Source of the DNA: Leptolyngbyaceae cyanobacterium CSU_1_3
Lineage (GTDB): Bacteria > Cyanobacteriota > Cyanobacteriia > Leptolyngbyales > Leptolyngbyaceae
Direction: 5' to 3'
Assembly: GCA_012034655.1 (NCBI GenBank)
Contig: JAAUOZ010000006.1
Coordinates: 1-56,345, forward strand
Length of the DNA stretch: 56,345 bases
The notes under the pieces were generated by a model. That model was given only the letters and a program-made list of their open reading frames with translations, was not told the DNA's origin and did not search any database. Made by a program: the position numbers and the translations under genes. Numbering within the stretch: position 1 is the first letter of the stretch; every line of letters begins with the position of its first letter. Of this stretch, positions 8,639 through 18,553 are shown piece by piece.

Positions 8639-10131
8639 ATGACAAGCATGGCTGCCCGATCGAAGGAGTCCTGGCCGTGGTGGTCTGGGAATGCTCGGCT
8701 GACCAATCTCTCTGGACGGCTCTTGGGCGCTCATGTAGCTCATGCTGGATTGATTGTGTTTTGGGCAGGCGCAATGACCCTGTTTGAGATTGCTCACTTC
8801 AATCCCCAACAACCGATGTATGAACAAGGCTTAATTTTGCTCCCGCATCTAGCAACATTGGGGCTAGGAGTTGGTGCGGGTGGCGTGGTTCAAGATACTG
8901 CTCCCTATTTTGTAATTGGGGCCGTTCACTTGATTTCATCGGCAGTTTTAGGAGCGGGCGGATTGTTTCATTCATTGTTTGGCCCGGCGACGCTCAAGCA
9001 AGAGCGATCGTTTGCAGGGTTGTTTGGCTATGACTGGCAAGATGCTAACAAAATGACCAGCATCATTGGCATTCACTTAATTTTGCTGGGCTTAGGCGCT
9101 TGGGCATTGGTTGCAAAAGCCATGTTTTGGGGTGGATTGTTTGATCCCGCAGTAGGGGCAAATGGTGCAGTGCGAGTTATCGCAGAGCCAACATTAAATC
9201 CTGGCAGAATTTTTGGCTATCTTGTGGGTGCTCATGGATGGTCAGGAATAGCCAGTGTCAATAATTTAGAAGATGTGGTTGGGGGGCATCTTTGGGTGGG
9301 TCTATTATGCGTGGGCGGTGGCATCTGGCATATTGTAACCAAGCCATTTTTGTGGGCCAAGCGATCGCTGATCTGGTCAGGTGAAGCATATCTTTCCTAT
9401 AGCTTAGGCGCACTTGCCTATATGGGATTTCTGGCTGCTTACTTTGTTACAGTCAATCATACGGTTTATCCAGAAGTGTTTATGGCCCTGTTGGCAGCAT
9501 TGTCACTGCTGATGGAACTGTTTCTTCACGCGGTTGGTTAGCAACATTTCATTTTGTGTTTGCGATTCTGTTCCTAACAGGGCACATTTGGCACGCGATT
9601 CAATCACGGGGAGAAGCAGCAGGATTTGACTTTCGCAAAGGGCAAGTCGTGCGTTCTTTGTCTGCAATGGGTGAGCTAGAAACGCCTGTGAATTCTTTAG
9701 ATATCACTCTAAATTTTTTGAAGAATCTGCCGATTTATCGCCCAGGGTTGTCACCATTAAGCCGTGGGTTAGAAATTGGGATGGCTCATGGCTACTGGTT
9801 GATTGGCCCTTTTGCCAAACTGGGCCCGCTTCGCGATGCGGAGACTGCGAACCTTGCGGGACTACTATCTGCCTCGATGCTAATTGTGATTGCGACGATT
9901 TGCCTCTCGCTGTATGGCAGTGTTTCTTATAAGGCGCGGCTTGCGATCGAAACTAGAGGTCTTTCAGATTTCTACACGCCTAATATTCCCGATTCTCTCA
10001 AAACATCTGATGCCTGGAGCCAGTTTTCTGGAGCGTTTTTAGTCGGTGGCATTGGCGGTGCATTCTTTGCTTATCTGCTGTTAGACAACCTGGATCTGCT
10101 GAAGCAAATTGCTCAGTCAGTTGCCAATTAA
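8639..10131 (+). CDS. IsiA-PsaL fusion, chlorophyll-binding antenna (one frameshift)
   Basis: The start ATG 8639 has GAGGAGGG 8 bases upstream. Residues about 1-325 are a six-span CP43-like IsiA/Pcb domain ([32 protein letters not shown]). About 350-497 are a PsaL domain ([50 protein letters not shown]). Such fusions are known in iron-starvation gene sets of some cyanobacteria and are thought to dock antenna rings on photosystem I through the PsaL part. The frame breaks at the T run 9479-9481. One extra T restores ...[16 protein letters not shown]... and gives one 497-aa protein; otherwise it would be two fragments (ending 9541, restarting 9556). Sequencing error is more likely than a true split. 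Confidence 0.85.
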
Positions 10132-10225
10132 AAATCTGCACAAGATTGCTGTTCGTGCCTGCGGTTAGTGCAGATCGATCGTGGGCATTTCCTGCAACAC
10201 TCATTTGCTCACTCTGGAGGATTTT

Positions 10226-10609
10226 ATGGTGCAATTTGCCGATATGCGACGATCGTTTCATCTGCAATTATTGCCAATTCAAATCCAGCCACGCCAGGTT
10301 CTCAATGTGGAAATTGTTCAACATAGCTATGGTGAACAAGCGATTTATCAGCAGAACATTATGAGTTTGGGTACAGACGTGCAGATGCCAGAGATTTGTG
10401 ATGCTCAAGATGTAACGATCGCAGTTTTAGAAGGCAACGGTAATCTAATCGTCAATGATGAACTTGTGGCATTAGAGCCTGGCATATTTGTATTCATTCC
10501 TGCAAACACTTGTCACACCCTACAGACACAGTCTCAACTTATCTTCTTACTCAGCCGCTGTAGCCCTGGTCTGGCGATCGATGAATCATCTTGGGTTATT
10601 AACCTTTAA
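10226..10609 (+). CDS. Small single-domain cupin, 127 aa
   Basis: GGAGGA lies 5 bases before ATG 10226. The product is one cupin barrel: TIAVLEGNGNLIVNDELVAL forms the first conserved strand block, followed by PGIFVFIPANTCHTL with a metal-ligand-like His. The usual first-motif His pair is not obvious, so metal binding is uncertain. It sits between isiA-psaL (95 bases) and isiA (about 100 bases), all on one strand, so it is probably co-expressed under iron stress. Function unknown; a sensor or a binding protein are both possible. Confidence 0.7.
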   Translation: MVQFADMRRSFHLQLLPIQIQPRQVLNVEIVQHSYGEQAIYQQNIMSLGTDVQMPEICDAQDVTIAVLEGNGNLIVNDELVALEPGIFVFIPANTCHTLQTQSQLIFLLSRCSPGLAIDESSWVINL

Positions 10610-10708
10610 ACCCCAAAAAGACCGTTAAGGAGGTGATCCTACGTCATGTAAAAGCAACCAAAAAAACAACGAATCTACAATCAGTTTCTCAACAAGGAAG
10701 ATCAAATC

Positions 10709-11737
10709 ATGCAAACATACGACAACCCAAAAGTTAAATATGATTGGTGGGCGGGAAATGCACGCTTCGCCGATCTGTCTGGATTCTTTATCTCGGCTCA
10801 CGTTGCTCAAGCGGCTCTGATTACCTTTTGGGCCGGAGCATTCACATTGTTTGAGCTATCTCGCTTTTCACCCGATCGACCCATGGGCGAGCAAGGATTA
10901 ATCTTACTACCTCACCTTGCAACCCTGGGTTTAGGCGTAGGAAAAGGCGGTCAAGTAGTAGATACCTATCCTTTCTTTGTGGTAGGTGCGGTTCACTTAA
11001 TTTCCTCTGCGTTTTTGGGTGCGGGGGCATTGTTTCACACCTTCAAAGCCCCAGAGAGCTTGAAGGATGCTAAAGGTCAAGCGCGCAAGTTTCACTTTGA
11101 ATGGAGTGATCCCAAACAACTAGGACTCATCCTCGGTCATCATCTTCTCTTCTTAGGCGCAGGGGCGCTACTACTGGCTGCTAAATCAATGTACTTTGGT
11201 GGGCTATATGATTCCACGATTCAGGACGTGCGGATGGTTACAAGCCCAACCCTTGATCCATTTGTGATCTACGGCTACCAAACGCACTTTGCCAGCGTGA
11301 ACAATCTAGAAGATTTAGTCGGCGGTCACATCTATGTTGGGGTCATGCTGATTGCGGGTGGCATTTGGCATATTCTAGTACCGCCGCTAGGCTGGGCAAA
11401 GAAAGTGTTGATCTTTTCTGGTGAAGCAATTCTTTCTTACTCTTTAGGGGGCATTGCTCTGGCGGGGTTCGTGGCAGCTTATTTCTGTGCGGTCAATACA
11501 TTGGCATACCCGGTTGAGTTTTACGGCCCTGTGTTAGAAGTCAAACTGGGTGTAACACCCTATTTTGCCGATACTGTGCAGTTACCTTTAGGTGCTCATA
11601 CGGCTCGTTCTTGGTTGGCAAATTCTCACTTCTTTTTAGCATTCTTCTTCCTGCAAGGGCATCTCTGGCACGCCCTACGAGCAATGGGATTTGACTTTAA
11701 GCGAGTTGAGAAAGCACTGAATGCCGTTGAGTCTTAA
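10709..11737 (+). CDS. isiA: Iron-stress chlorophyll-binding protein IsiA (CP43')
   Basis: The 342-residue length is exactly typical of IsiA. Six membrane spans carry the conserved chlorophyll-ligand His residues, for example in [65 protein letters not shown] and [13 protein letters not shown]. The large lumenal loop of CP43 is absent, as expected. IsiA forms antenna rings around photosystem I and quenches excess energy under iron limitation. Flavodoxin follows 270 bases downstream, the classical isiAB order. It lies just after isiA-psaL and the cupin. Confidence 0.95.
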   Translation: MQTYDNPKVKYDWWAGNARFADLSGFFISAHVAQAALITFWAGAFTLFELSRFSPDRPMGEQGLILLPHLATLGLGVGKGGQVVDTYPFFVVGAVHLISSAFLGAGALFHTFKAPESLKDAKGQARKFHFEWSDPKQLGLILGHHLLFLGAGALLLAAKSMYFGGLYDSTIQDVRMVTSPTLDPFVIYGYQTHFASVNNLEDLVGGHIYVGVMLIAGGIWHILVPPLGWAKKVLIFSGEAILSYSLGGIALAGFVAAYFCAVNTLAYPVEFYGPVLEVKLGVTPYFADTVQLPLGAHTARSWLANSHFFLAFFFLQGHLWHALRAMGFDFKRVEKALNAVES

Positions 11738-12006
11738 TGTTACTTATAGCGGTTAACACTTGATAAGTCACTGACTCAAAACAAACAACACTAGAGCGAT
11801 CGCGACTCATAACTCCTTATTCTCTTGGTGACGCTGTGCAGATCGCCAGAACTAATCTGGATATGATTCGCGATCGACCCTCGCTCAATAGATAGAGCAA
11901 CCTGGAAAGCCTACTTGGTGGAATGTTTCTGTGATGCATTCTCATCATGAGTAGACGTACTAATCGCTCAACTCACTCAATTTTTTACAGGCAATAGGAG
12001 TTGATT

Positions 12007-12519
12007 ATGTCCAAGATTGGTTTGTTTTGGGGAACGCAAACAGGCAATACCCAGACCATTGCAGAAAAGATTCAGGAAGAACTTGGCGGTGAAAGTGTTG
12101 TAACCTTGTATGATATCTCTGGTGCTGATACGAGTGATTTTGAAGAATATGAAATCATCATTGTTGGCTGCCCCACCTGGAATATTGGCGAACTGCAAGC
12201 TGATTGGGATGGCTTTTTTGATGAGTTAGACAACATTGACTTCAATGGGAAGAAAGTTGCTTATTTTGGCGCAGGCGATCAGATTGGATATGCAGATAAC
12301 TTTCAAGATGCTATGGGAATTTTGGAAGAAAAGATTTCTAGTCTGGGCGGCGAAACCATTGGATATTGGCCAACTGAAGGCTATGAGCATCAAGAATCAA
12401 AAGCAGTCCGGAACGGAAAATTTGTGGGACTTGCGATCGATGAAGACAACCAATCTGACCTGACCGACGATCGCATCAAAACCTGGACTGCTCAACTCAA
12501 GCAAGCATTTGGACTGTAG
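12007..12519 (+). CDS. isiB: Flavodoxin IsiB
   Basis: This 170-residue long-chain flavodoxin has the FMN phosphate loop GTQTGNT (residues 9-15), the flavin-stacking segment PTWNIGELQADW and GAGDQIGYADNFQDAM. Flavodoxin replaces ferredoxin as electron carrier from photosystem I when iron is short. The ATG at 12007 is preceded by AATAGGAG; a TTG two codons earlier is less likely. It is the second gene of the isiAB pair; the 270-base gap from isiA may hold its own promoter. A hairpin at 12583-12613 follows. Confidence 0.95.
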   Translation: MSKIGLFWGTQTGNTQTIAEKIQEELGGESVVTLYDISGADTSDFEEYEIIIVGCPTWNIGELQADWDGFFDELDNIDFNGKKVAYFGAGDQIGYADNFQDAMGILEEKISSLGGETIGYWPTEGYEHQESKAVRNGKFVGLAIDEDNQSDLTDDRIKTWTAQLKQAFGL

Positions 12520-12560
12520 TCCTCTGGCGGATGGGTCTGGTCACTGGATTAATAGACTTC

Positions 12561-12608
12561 CTGCGTGAATTCGGACAGCCCTCCTCACAAAGTGGGGCGA
12601 AAGCTTTG
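12561..12608 (+). repeat. Dispersed repeat CTGCGTGAAT..GTGGGGCGA (copy 1)
   Basis: About 48 bases including CTGCGTGAAT, GGACAGCCCT and AAGTGGGGCGA recur in inverted orientation at 26358-26404 with only a few differences. Both copies lie in intergenic DNA after a gene end. Confidence 0.7.
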
Positions 12609-12613
12609 TGAGG
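12583..12613. terminator. Hairpin between isiB and the iron-binding lipoprotein gene
   Basis: Arms CCTCACAAAG (12583-12592) and CTTTGTGAGG (12604-12613) pair perfectly around an 11-base loop. The hairpin lies between two convergent genes, so it could stop transcription from either side. There is no strong U tract. Confidence 0.5.
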
Positions 12614-12663
12614 AAGGCAATTTATATGTTCATTCAGCAATGTCTCAGACTATTCCAAACTTT

Positions 12664-13545
12664 TTAGGTAAATATTTTTCGTAGTTGAATGCAGGCTTTC
12701 TCGATCGCATCAATACTTCCGGGATTGACCAAACCATAGTAGTCAAACACATAAACCTGATTGCGCTGCGTTGCGTTGAGTTTGCTCCAAAACGGTTCCG
12801 ATTTAAATTTTTCGGCTTCTCCCTGCCCCGTATCAACCAAAATTAGCACCTCTGGGTTTGCCTGCAAAACTTTTTCTGCTGAAAGCGTAATGTATCCTCC
12901 AAACTGGCTTTGTCCTTGCAACTCAGCAACCAAGTTTTTTGTCCCAAACCGAGTCATCAAATCTCCTGCCCAACTGCTTTTATTGGGTGCAAGAATCGGC
13001 TGACGGCTGACTAAAACCAGCGTAGAAGCGGGCTGATCTGTGGGTTTAATAAAAGTCTGATAGTGCCTTAACAAGGGTTGTGGATCTGATTGAAGAATAG
13101 TTGCGATCGTACTCGTTAAATCATTAAGAGACTGCCAACTATCTACTTTCGTCAACATTGTTTTGATACCCATTGCTTGGAGCTTGCTGACAATGGGATC
13201 ATGAAATCCGGCCGCCCCGATCACAAAGTCTGGCTTGAGCGCAACAATCTTTTCCAGGTTGGGCTGCGATCTCCCCTCGCTAACTTTAGTGACTTGAGTA
13301 AATTCAGGATTTTGGCTCAACAATCGACTTCCTGACATGCCAATCAACTTAGTTTTGTCTAAGCGATGAATGATATCTGCTGAGAGCGACGTAAGTGCAA
13401 CCACTCTAGAAGCTTTGATAGGAACGGTCTGTGTTGGAGGGGAAGCAGGGGTCGGAGAGAGCTGCTGGGCAGTTGGAGCATTACAGGCAACTAGAAGCAC
13501 TCCAAGTAACAGGGCTGTTGCTTTAAGGACGGGATGCTGAAACAT
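12664..13545 (-). CDS. Periplasmic Fe3+/siderophore/heme-binding lipoprotein (FecB/BtuF type)
   Basis: The N-terminus MFQHPVLKATALLLGVLLVAC is a lipoprotein signal with lipobox Cys21. A Pro/Thr-rich linker follows, then the class III binding fold: ASRVVALTSLSADIIHRL at the first strand, EKIVALKPDFVIG, and LQANPEVLILVD near the end. Length 293 is normal. It would hand iron chelate or heme from the outer-membrane receptor encoded upstream to the permease encoded at 18.5 kb. Its start is 3 bases from the stop of the VOC gene, so the two are co-transcribed. The exact ligand cannot be told. Confidence 0.85.
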   Translation of the reverse strand: MFQHPVLKATALLLGVLLVACNAPTAQQLSPTPASPPTQTVPIKASRVVALTSLSADIIHRLDKTKLIGMSGSRLLSQNPEFTQVTKVSEGRSQPNLEKIVALKPDFVIGAAGFHDPIVSKLQAMGIKTMLTKVDSWQSLNDLTSTIATILQSDPQPLLRHYQTFIKPTDQPASTLVLVSRQPILAPNKSSWAGDLMTRFGTKNLVAELQGQSQFGGYITLSAEKVLQANPEVLILVDTGQGEAEKFKSEPFWSKLNATQRNQVYVFDYYGLVNPGSIDAIEKACIQLRKIFT

Positions 13546-13548
13546 ACA

Positions 13549-13944
13549 TTACGTCTCTGTGTGTTGTGGGTTTTGAAGTAGACTACGCAGTAAATCATCA
13601 TCAACAGGTTCTAGGAGGCTGAGGAGATGTCCATCAGGGGTTCGCACGGCTGCCACTTTGCCAAACGAGGGCTGCCGAACTTGACCTTCTAGCCTTGCGC
13701 CCATTGCTTCTAAATCTTCGATCGCAGTATACACATCTGTGACATGAAAGCTCAAAATTGGAGAACTTCCAGCTTGTGGTTTTTCGTGGGAGGCATGAAT
13801 TGCGATCGTAGTTCCATTTGCCTCTAATTCTGCCCAGGCAGGAGTCGCCGTCTTTATGGCTAGTCCTAAGCCTTTGTGATAAAACTCCACTGTGGCTAAG
13901 ACATCTTCCACCATAAGCATAATTTGTCTGAACTGCGCCGTCAT
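13549..13944 (-). CDS. VOC/glyoxalase-fold protein
   Basis: This 131-residue single VOC unit pair has MLMVEDVLATVEFYHKGLGL, the mid-strand TTIAIHASHE and the C-terminal VAAVRTPDGHLLSLLEP. Start ATG 13944 has AAGGAG upstream. VOC proteins include glyoxalases, dioxygenases and antibiotic-binding proteins; the actual role is unknown. It is sandwiched between an iron-type TonB receptor and the binding lipoprotein with almost no spacing, which suggests a function linked to the imported chelate or heme. Confidence 0.75.
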   Translation of the reverse strand: MTAQFRQIMLMVEDVLATVEFYHKGLGLAIKTATPAWAELEANGTTIAIHASHEKPQAGSSPILSFHVTDVYTAIEDLEAMGARLEGQVRQPSFGKVAAVRTPDGHLLSLLEPVDDDLLRSLLQNPQHTET

Positions 13945-13956
13945 TTGCGTATCTCC

Positions 13957-13994
13957 TTACAATCACTACTTACAATCACTACTTACAATCACTA
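13957..13994. repeat. 13-bp tandem repeat between receptor and VOC genes
   Basis: Three copies of TTACAATCACTAC (the last truncated by one base) fill the space from the receptor stop codon to just before the VOC Shine-Dalgarno sequence. Copy number here would change only the intergenic spacing. Confidence 0.8.
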
Positions 13995-16333
13995 AAAGCG
14001 AATTGTTAAACTAGCAGCAACATTGATCCCAGGCTGAGTATAGAGATCCAAATTACGATCGTTCGCACTAACCCCTCGCACATCTGACCACTGAAAGTAT
14101 TTCTGGTTAAGCAGATTAAACACACCCACATTGAACGTGACGTTGGGATTGAAGTTATAGAATGCTAAAAAGTCTAGCGTCGTGTACCCACTAGGTCTAA
14201 ATAGGTTGGTTATGGTGGTGGTTGAAGGAGTGCTTGTGCTGCCTGTTTGATCAATTCGATCTTTGGCAGCTACTAAGGTTGTTACCAATTCGGCTCCCCA
14301 GCGATCGGCGGGCGATCGATACCGCAATCCCACAACTGCTTTGAAGGGATCGATCGAGTTCAACGGCTGGTTGCTGTCGAGATTATTGCCAACGGCATAG
14401 GCCAGCGCTGTGAATAAACTAAATCCGTCCGATCGGCTGCTAAAACGATATTCTCCTTTGGCTTCTACGCCATAGATTTCTGCACCGGATGTATTTTGTG
14501 ACTGAAACTGTTGAAATCTGCGCCCTCCAATTAACACATTACCCACAAATACAGTGTCAATAAAGTTGCTATAGCGATTATAAAAACCAGTCACTCCAGC
14601 ATTGAGTCTGGGAGTGCTAAAGCGAACGCCTGCCTCGAAGTTATTGCTAGTTTCGGGTTTGAGATCAGCATTAGGAAGAACCGTGTAAGCAAAAGCAAAA
14701 TTGGTGAAGGCGATCGACGCATCATCATAAGGTGGGCTGCGAAACCCTCTGGCATATTGTGCAAAAAGCGAAACCTCTGGCGTGAGCTTGAAAATTAACC
14801 CTAACTTGGGCGAAATTGCTGAATCTGAGAAACCTTCAACGTTGTAGTTGCTAGTATTGATGCGAGCAAAGTCAGCGTCACTTTTATTAGGATCAAGCTT
14901 ATAGTAGTCGTAGCGAATTCCTGGAATTAGCGTTAGCCGACCCTTTGCCAACGTAATTTCATCCTGTAAATAAAGCCCTAATCGCAGTGTATCGGTATCT
15001 GGAAACGTTTTGTTTGGAAAGACCTCACCCGCAACGTTTTTATTGATCACACCCGTTGCAAGATTGATTTCGGTATTGTCACGCGGACGTGAGGTATGGG
15101 TGTTAAAGATTTCTAACCCATAGCTAAGGCGATGATCTAAGCCACCCGTCTTAAAGTTACTCTCGAACTGTACATCTCCGCCTAAAACACTTTGCAGGAA
15201 TTGATTTTGAGAATTACGCCGTCGATTAGAAAGCCCAACTCTTCGTAATTGTTGAACGGTTTCCGTTGTTTCGGCATCTTGATAGTAAACTTGCGTTCTA
15301 ACTCGCTGCAAAAATGTAGCACTGGGATGTGTATACTCATATGCCAAACTGATGCGCGATCTCCGACTATAGTCTTCAGCATTAAATCCTAAAATCGTTG
15401 CACCGATGGTTGGGCCGACTGAGCTAAAACGTTTGTGCTAGTTTGACGATCGAATAATTCCCCCGTCAATCTAAAGGTATTGCGATCGTTTGGCTGGAAG
15501 ACAATTTTGCCCAAAACATTATTGCCGTCGATCGTTTGCAGGTTGGGATCTAAGTCGCCTCGATTTTTGGCTTCATTGCCATCTCGACGGGTGTAAAGCA
15601 GCAGCGCAGAAAGCTTTTGATTGCCGCCAGCGATCGTGTAAGTCTGTCTCAAATCATTGTCAGCGCTCCCATAGCCAAACTTACCGCTAAAGTAGACGGG
15701 CTTGTCGAATACATTGAGATAGTCGATCGGGTCTTTGGTTGTGTAGGAAACGACCCCTCCGATTGCGTCGCTGCCATACAAGGTCGAAGCGGCTCCTCGA
15801 ATAATTTCTACCCGTTTGAGGGCATCAAAATCGACCAGATCTCGGCTGGTATTCGTCATTCCCAAAACATCCGGAATCCGCACTCCATCTATTTGAATGA
15901 GAACGCGATTGCCTTCGATACCTCGAATATTGAAACTAGAATTTCCGCCTCTGGTCGGGCGATTGTTCACCGAGATTCCTGGTTCATAGCGAATCAAATC
16001 ACCAATATCACGAACAAAGGTATTTTCTAGTTCTTCAAGATCAAATACTGAAATCGTGCCTGCCGAATTGTTGATTAAGCGAGGGGTGCGCGTTCCGGTT
16101 ACTGTAATTTCCTCTTCTGGCTCAACGGGTGCTACATCTGAAGCCTGCACCAACAGTTGAGCGTTTGTAGAGGGTTGCTGAAAGTCTTTGATATGAAGCA
16201 TCTGGGGAGTTGCTTGTGCGACTGTCGGCTGTACAGCATCCTGGTAGGAGGTCTCTGCGCGGGCAGAGGGTGCAGTCAAAATTGCTAAGCTAGTAATGAC
16301 AATGACCGGGCACAGCACTTGAGAATCTTTCAC
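13992..16333 (-). CDS. TonB-dependent outer-membrane receptor, heme/siderophore type (frameshifted)
   Basis: Signal-peptide-like N-terminus, then an AMIN-like segment (PSTNAQLLVQ) typical of cyanobacterial receptors, a TonB-box region EEEITVTGTRTP and the plug domain (IGDLIRYEPGISV, SSFNIRGIEGNRV, RVEIIRGAASTLYGSDAIGG). The barrel ends with LYTQPGINVAASLTIRF and a terminal Phe. The plug resembles hemoglobin/transferrin-type receptors. The frame breaks at the A run 15426-15429 (T run on the coding strand). Adding one base joins the parts through SSVGPTIGATILGFNAEDYS into a normal 780-residue receptor. It drives ligand import across the outer membrane with the VOC and binding lipoprotein genes downstream. 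Confidence 0.88.
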
Positions 16334-16779
16334 AGTTGATTTTTACACCAAAATTTTCGTACTAAATAGCATGAACTCAAACACACAGATGCAGAGCCGA
16401 GGAGATTTTTAGTAAACAAATTATCCCTTGTCTTCGACTTTGCTCAGCTAGCTTGCGCCCTGGGCGCAGTTAGAGGGCAAATGTCAGAGGGAAGACTTTG
16501 TTCAGAAATTACCTTAACTTTCAAGATTGCTCTAGAAAAATCAGGCACGCAGACTTTTCACGAATCTAGCTAGATCGGGAAGTAATGAATTAAATTGATA
16601 GTACAATTAAATGAGAGTATTTTGCAATAAGTAAAACAAACTTTGTCAGCTTGACGATCGCCTCACTATGGGAGTATGCATAAGGCTGACCTGAGTCGCG
16701 ATTACCCTTCTGCTAACTCATCAACTGCGATCGCTTTGCAGTCTGGTAAGCTTGTGAGAACGAATGGATTCGCTTCTTG
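16334..16779. other. 446-bp divergent intergenic region
   Basis: Lies between the divergent receptor gene and the Rpn gene. No gene is visible. It contains a 28-base motif (16435-16462, with the palindrome AGCTAGCT) that recurs at 30979-31006 with one mismatch, and an AT-rich stretch around 16580-16640 that probably includes the promoters. I could not pick a convincing Fur site by eye. Confidence 0.5.
16435..16462 (+). repeat. 28-bp dispersed repeat CGACTT.GCTCAGCTAGCT (copy 1)
   Basis: CGACTTTGCTCAGCTAGC followed by TTGCGCCCTG; 27 of 28 bases are identical to 30979-31006. It lies in intergenic DNA. Confidence 0.75.
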
Positions 16780-17616
16780 ATGTCATTTGATAATTTGTGC
16801 AAACTGCTTTCCGAAAAGCATCCTGCTCGCTTTGCAAGTTGGGTTTTGGGTACATCTCAAGTCTCGGTTAAAGTTCTCAAAACCGAACTGAGCATCGAAC
16901 CAATCCGCGCTGATTCTGTCACCTTTCTGCAACTGCAAGGACAACTCTTACATTTAGAGTTTCAAACCAAACTCGAATCGAATCCGCCACTCTCGCTGCG
17001 AATGCTTGATTATTGGGTGCGGCTGTATCGTCTCTATCGTCTGCCCATCACTCAAGTCGTGGTCTTGCTACTTCCACCACCCGACCAAACTGTAATCGAA
17101 ACTGCTTTTGTGGTAGCAACAACTCGGCACGAATATCGCGTTGTACGCCTGTGGGAAGAAGATCCTGCGTTGCTACTCAACGATCCGGCTTTGCTCCCCT
17201 TAGCTCCGCTTGCTGCTGCATCAGAGCCGCAAGTCCTATTACAACGAGTGGTACAGCAGGTGAATCAATTAGAGCCGACGCAGCGACGTGAGATTTCTAC
17301 ATACACACAGATTCTAGCCGGGTTAAAATTTGAGAAAGGCTTAGTTCGTCAACTATTTCGGGAGGGTATGATGCGTGAATCAGTGATTTATCAGGAGATT
17401 TTGGAAGAAGGTCGGCAGGAAGGTCGGCAGGAAGGTCGGCAGGAAGGGGAACGATCGCTGGTTCTTCTGCTACTAGAACAACGAGTTGGGCAACTGTCTC
17501 CAGAAGATCGCGATCGTGTTTCTGCCCTGAGTCTTGAACAACTCGAAGCATTAGCATTAGCCTTGCTAGACTTCTCATCGGCTTTAGATCTGGTGGCTTG
17601 GCTAGAGCAAAAATAG
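16780..17616 (+). CDS. Rpn-family PD-(D/E)XK nuclease-like protein
   Basis: This 278-residue protein starts MSFDNLCKLLSEKHPARFASWVLG, the usual N-terminus of Rpn/DUF4351-type proteins. The nuclease core motif is LLHLEFQTKLE, followed by RMLDYWVRLYRLY. A linker with three tandem RQEG units (17407-17442) leads to a C-terminal helical DUF4351-like tail (LVLLLLEQRVGQLSPEDRDRV, LEALALALLDFSS). Rpn proteins are DNA endonucleases linked to RecA-independent recombination and, for some, phage defence. It sits on the opposite strand inside an iron-uptake gene set, so it is probably an inserted accessory gene. Confidence 0.8.
   Translation: MSFDNLCKLLSEKHPARFASWVLGTSQVSVKVLKTELSIEPIRADSVTFLQLQGQLLHLEFQTKLESNPPLSLRMLDYWVRLYRLYRLPITQVVVLLLPPPDQTVIETAFVVATTRHEYRVVRLWEEDPALLLNDPALLPLAPLAAASEPQVLLQRVVQQVNQLEPTQRREISTYTQILAGLKFEKGLVRQLFREGMMRESVIYQEILEEGRQEGRQEGRQEGERSLVLLLLEQRVGQLSPEDRDRVSALSLEQLEALALALLDFSSALDLVAWLEQK
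17407..17442 (+). repeat. 12-bp coding microsatellite in the Rpn gene
   Basis: Three perfect copies of GGTCGGCAGGAA encode repeated GRQE. The count can change without shifting the frame, lengthening the hinge between the nuclease and tail domains. Confidence 0.8.
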
Positions 17617-17740
17617 ATATCGTAGCTGGGCGATTTTATTACGATCGTATTCTGTTTTGCGCTGGGTTTACGCCGATGCCACCCCATGACAAAGAAGCTC
17701 AAACGAGTGTTCTAGTAAGTTATTTATTTACAATAGCTGG

Positions 17741-18553
17741 CTACAAATTTGTCCTATGGAATCGAGACGCTGCCACAGGACAAATTTGTAGACCGATCGG
17801 CGTTTCTAATACGATCGCTTCGACTCCAAATACTTGCAATAAATTCTCAGAGGTTAGTGTTCTTGAAGGGACATCGATCGCCCAAATACAGCCTTGACAT
17901 AACATGGCGAGGCGATCACTATATCGAGCCGCCAGGTTAATTTCATGCAAGACAGTGATGATAGACAGATTGCTTTCTCGATTTAGATGCTTGAGCAATT
18001 CTAGTAGCTCTAACTGATAGCGAATATCTAAGTAGGTAGTTGGCTCATCTAATAGCAACACTTTGGGATCTTGTGCAAGTGCCATCGCCAAAAATGCCCG
18101 TTGACGCTCCCCTCCAGAGAGATCTTGAACAGGACGATCGCGAAAAGCTTCCATCTGCGTTTGTGTGAGTGCAAGGTCTACTTTTTGCTGATCTTCGCGA
18201 TCGAGTTCCCATTGCCACCAGGTTTGATGGGGAGTTCTGCCCAGGCTCACAAGCTGATGAACGGTTAAGCCTTCGGGGATTGTTTGCTGTTGGGGTAATA
18301 GCGCTAACTTTTGCGCGACTAGCTTTGCAGGCTGCTGATGAATAGCCTTGCCATCGAGGAATACAACTCCCTGCTGGATGGGCAAAATTCGGCTGATTAA
18401 TTTGAGCAAGGTTGACTTGCCTGAGCCATTAGCACCGATTAAACTCAGCCATTCTCCAGCCTGAAGCGTTAGCTCAATGTTTTCGACGATTCGCTTGTCT
18501 TGATAGCCGCCTGATAGAGATTGTGCTTCTAGTAAAAGGGGAGGATTGTTCAT
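17741..18553 (-). CDS. Iron chelate ABC transporter ATPase (FecE/FhuC type)
   Basis: This 270-residue ATPase has Walker A GANGSGKST, signature LSGGERQRAFLAMALAQ, Walker B VLLLDEPTTYLD and a switch His in TVLHEINLAARYSDRL. The length and DPxxxLxQ-type sequence fit the siderophore/heme/B12 importer subfamily. Its start overlaps the permease gene stop (ATGA), so the two are translated together. It powers import with the permease and probably the binding lipoprotein encoded at 12.7 kb. Confidence 0.9.
   Translation of the reverse strand: MNNPPLLLEAQSLSGGYQDKRIVENIELTLQAGEWLSLIGANGSGKSTLLKLISRILPIQQGVVFLDGKAIHQQPAKLVAQKLALLPQQQTIPEGLTVHQLVSLGRTPHQTWWQWELDREDQQKVDLALTQTQMEAFRDRPVQDLSGGERQRAFLAMALAQDPKVLLLDEPTTYLDIRYQLELLELLKHLNRESNLSIITVLHEINLAARYSDRLAMLCQGCIWAIDVPSRTLTSENLLQVFGVEAIVLETPIGLQICPVAASRFHRTNL

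Noticed and set aside
9479..9556. Programmed frameshift or genuine gene split in isiA-psaL
   Set aside because: There is no slippery heptamer or stimulatory structure that I can see, and ten similar breaks elsewhere in unrelated genes favour read errors.
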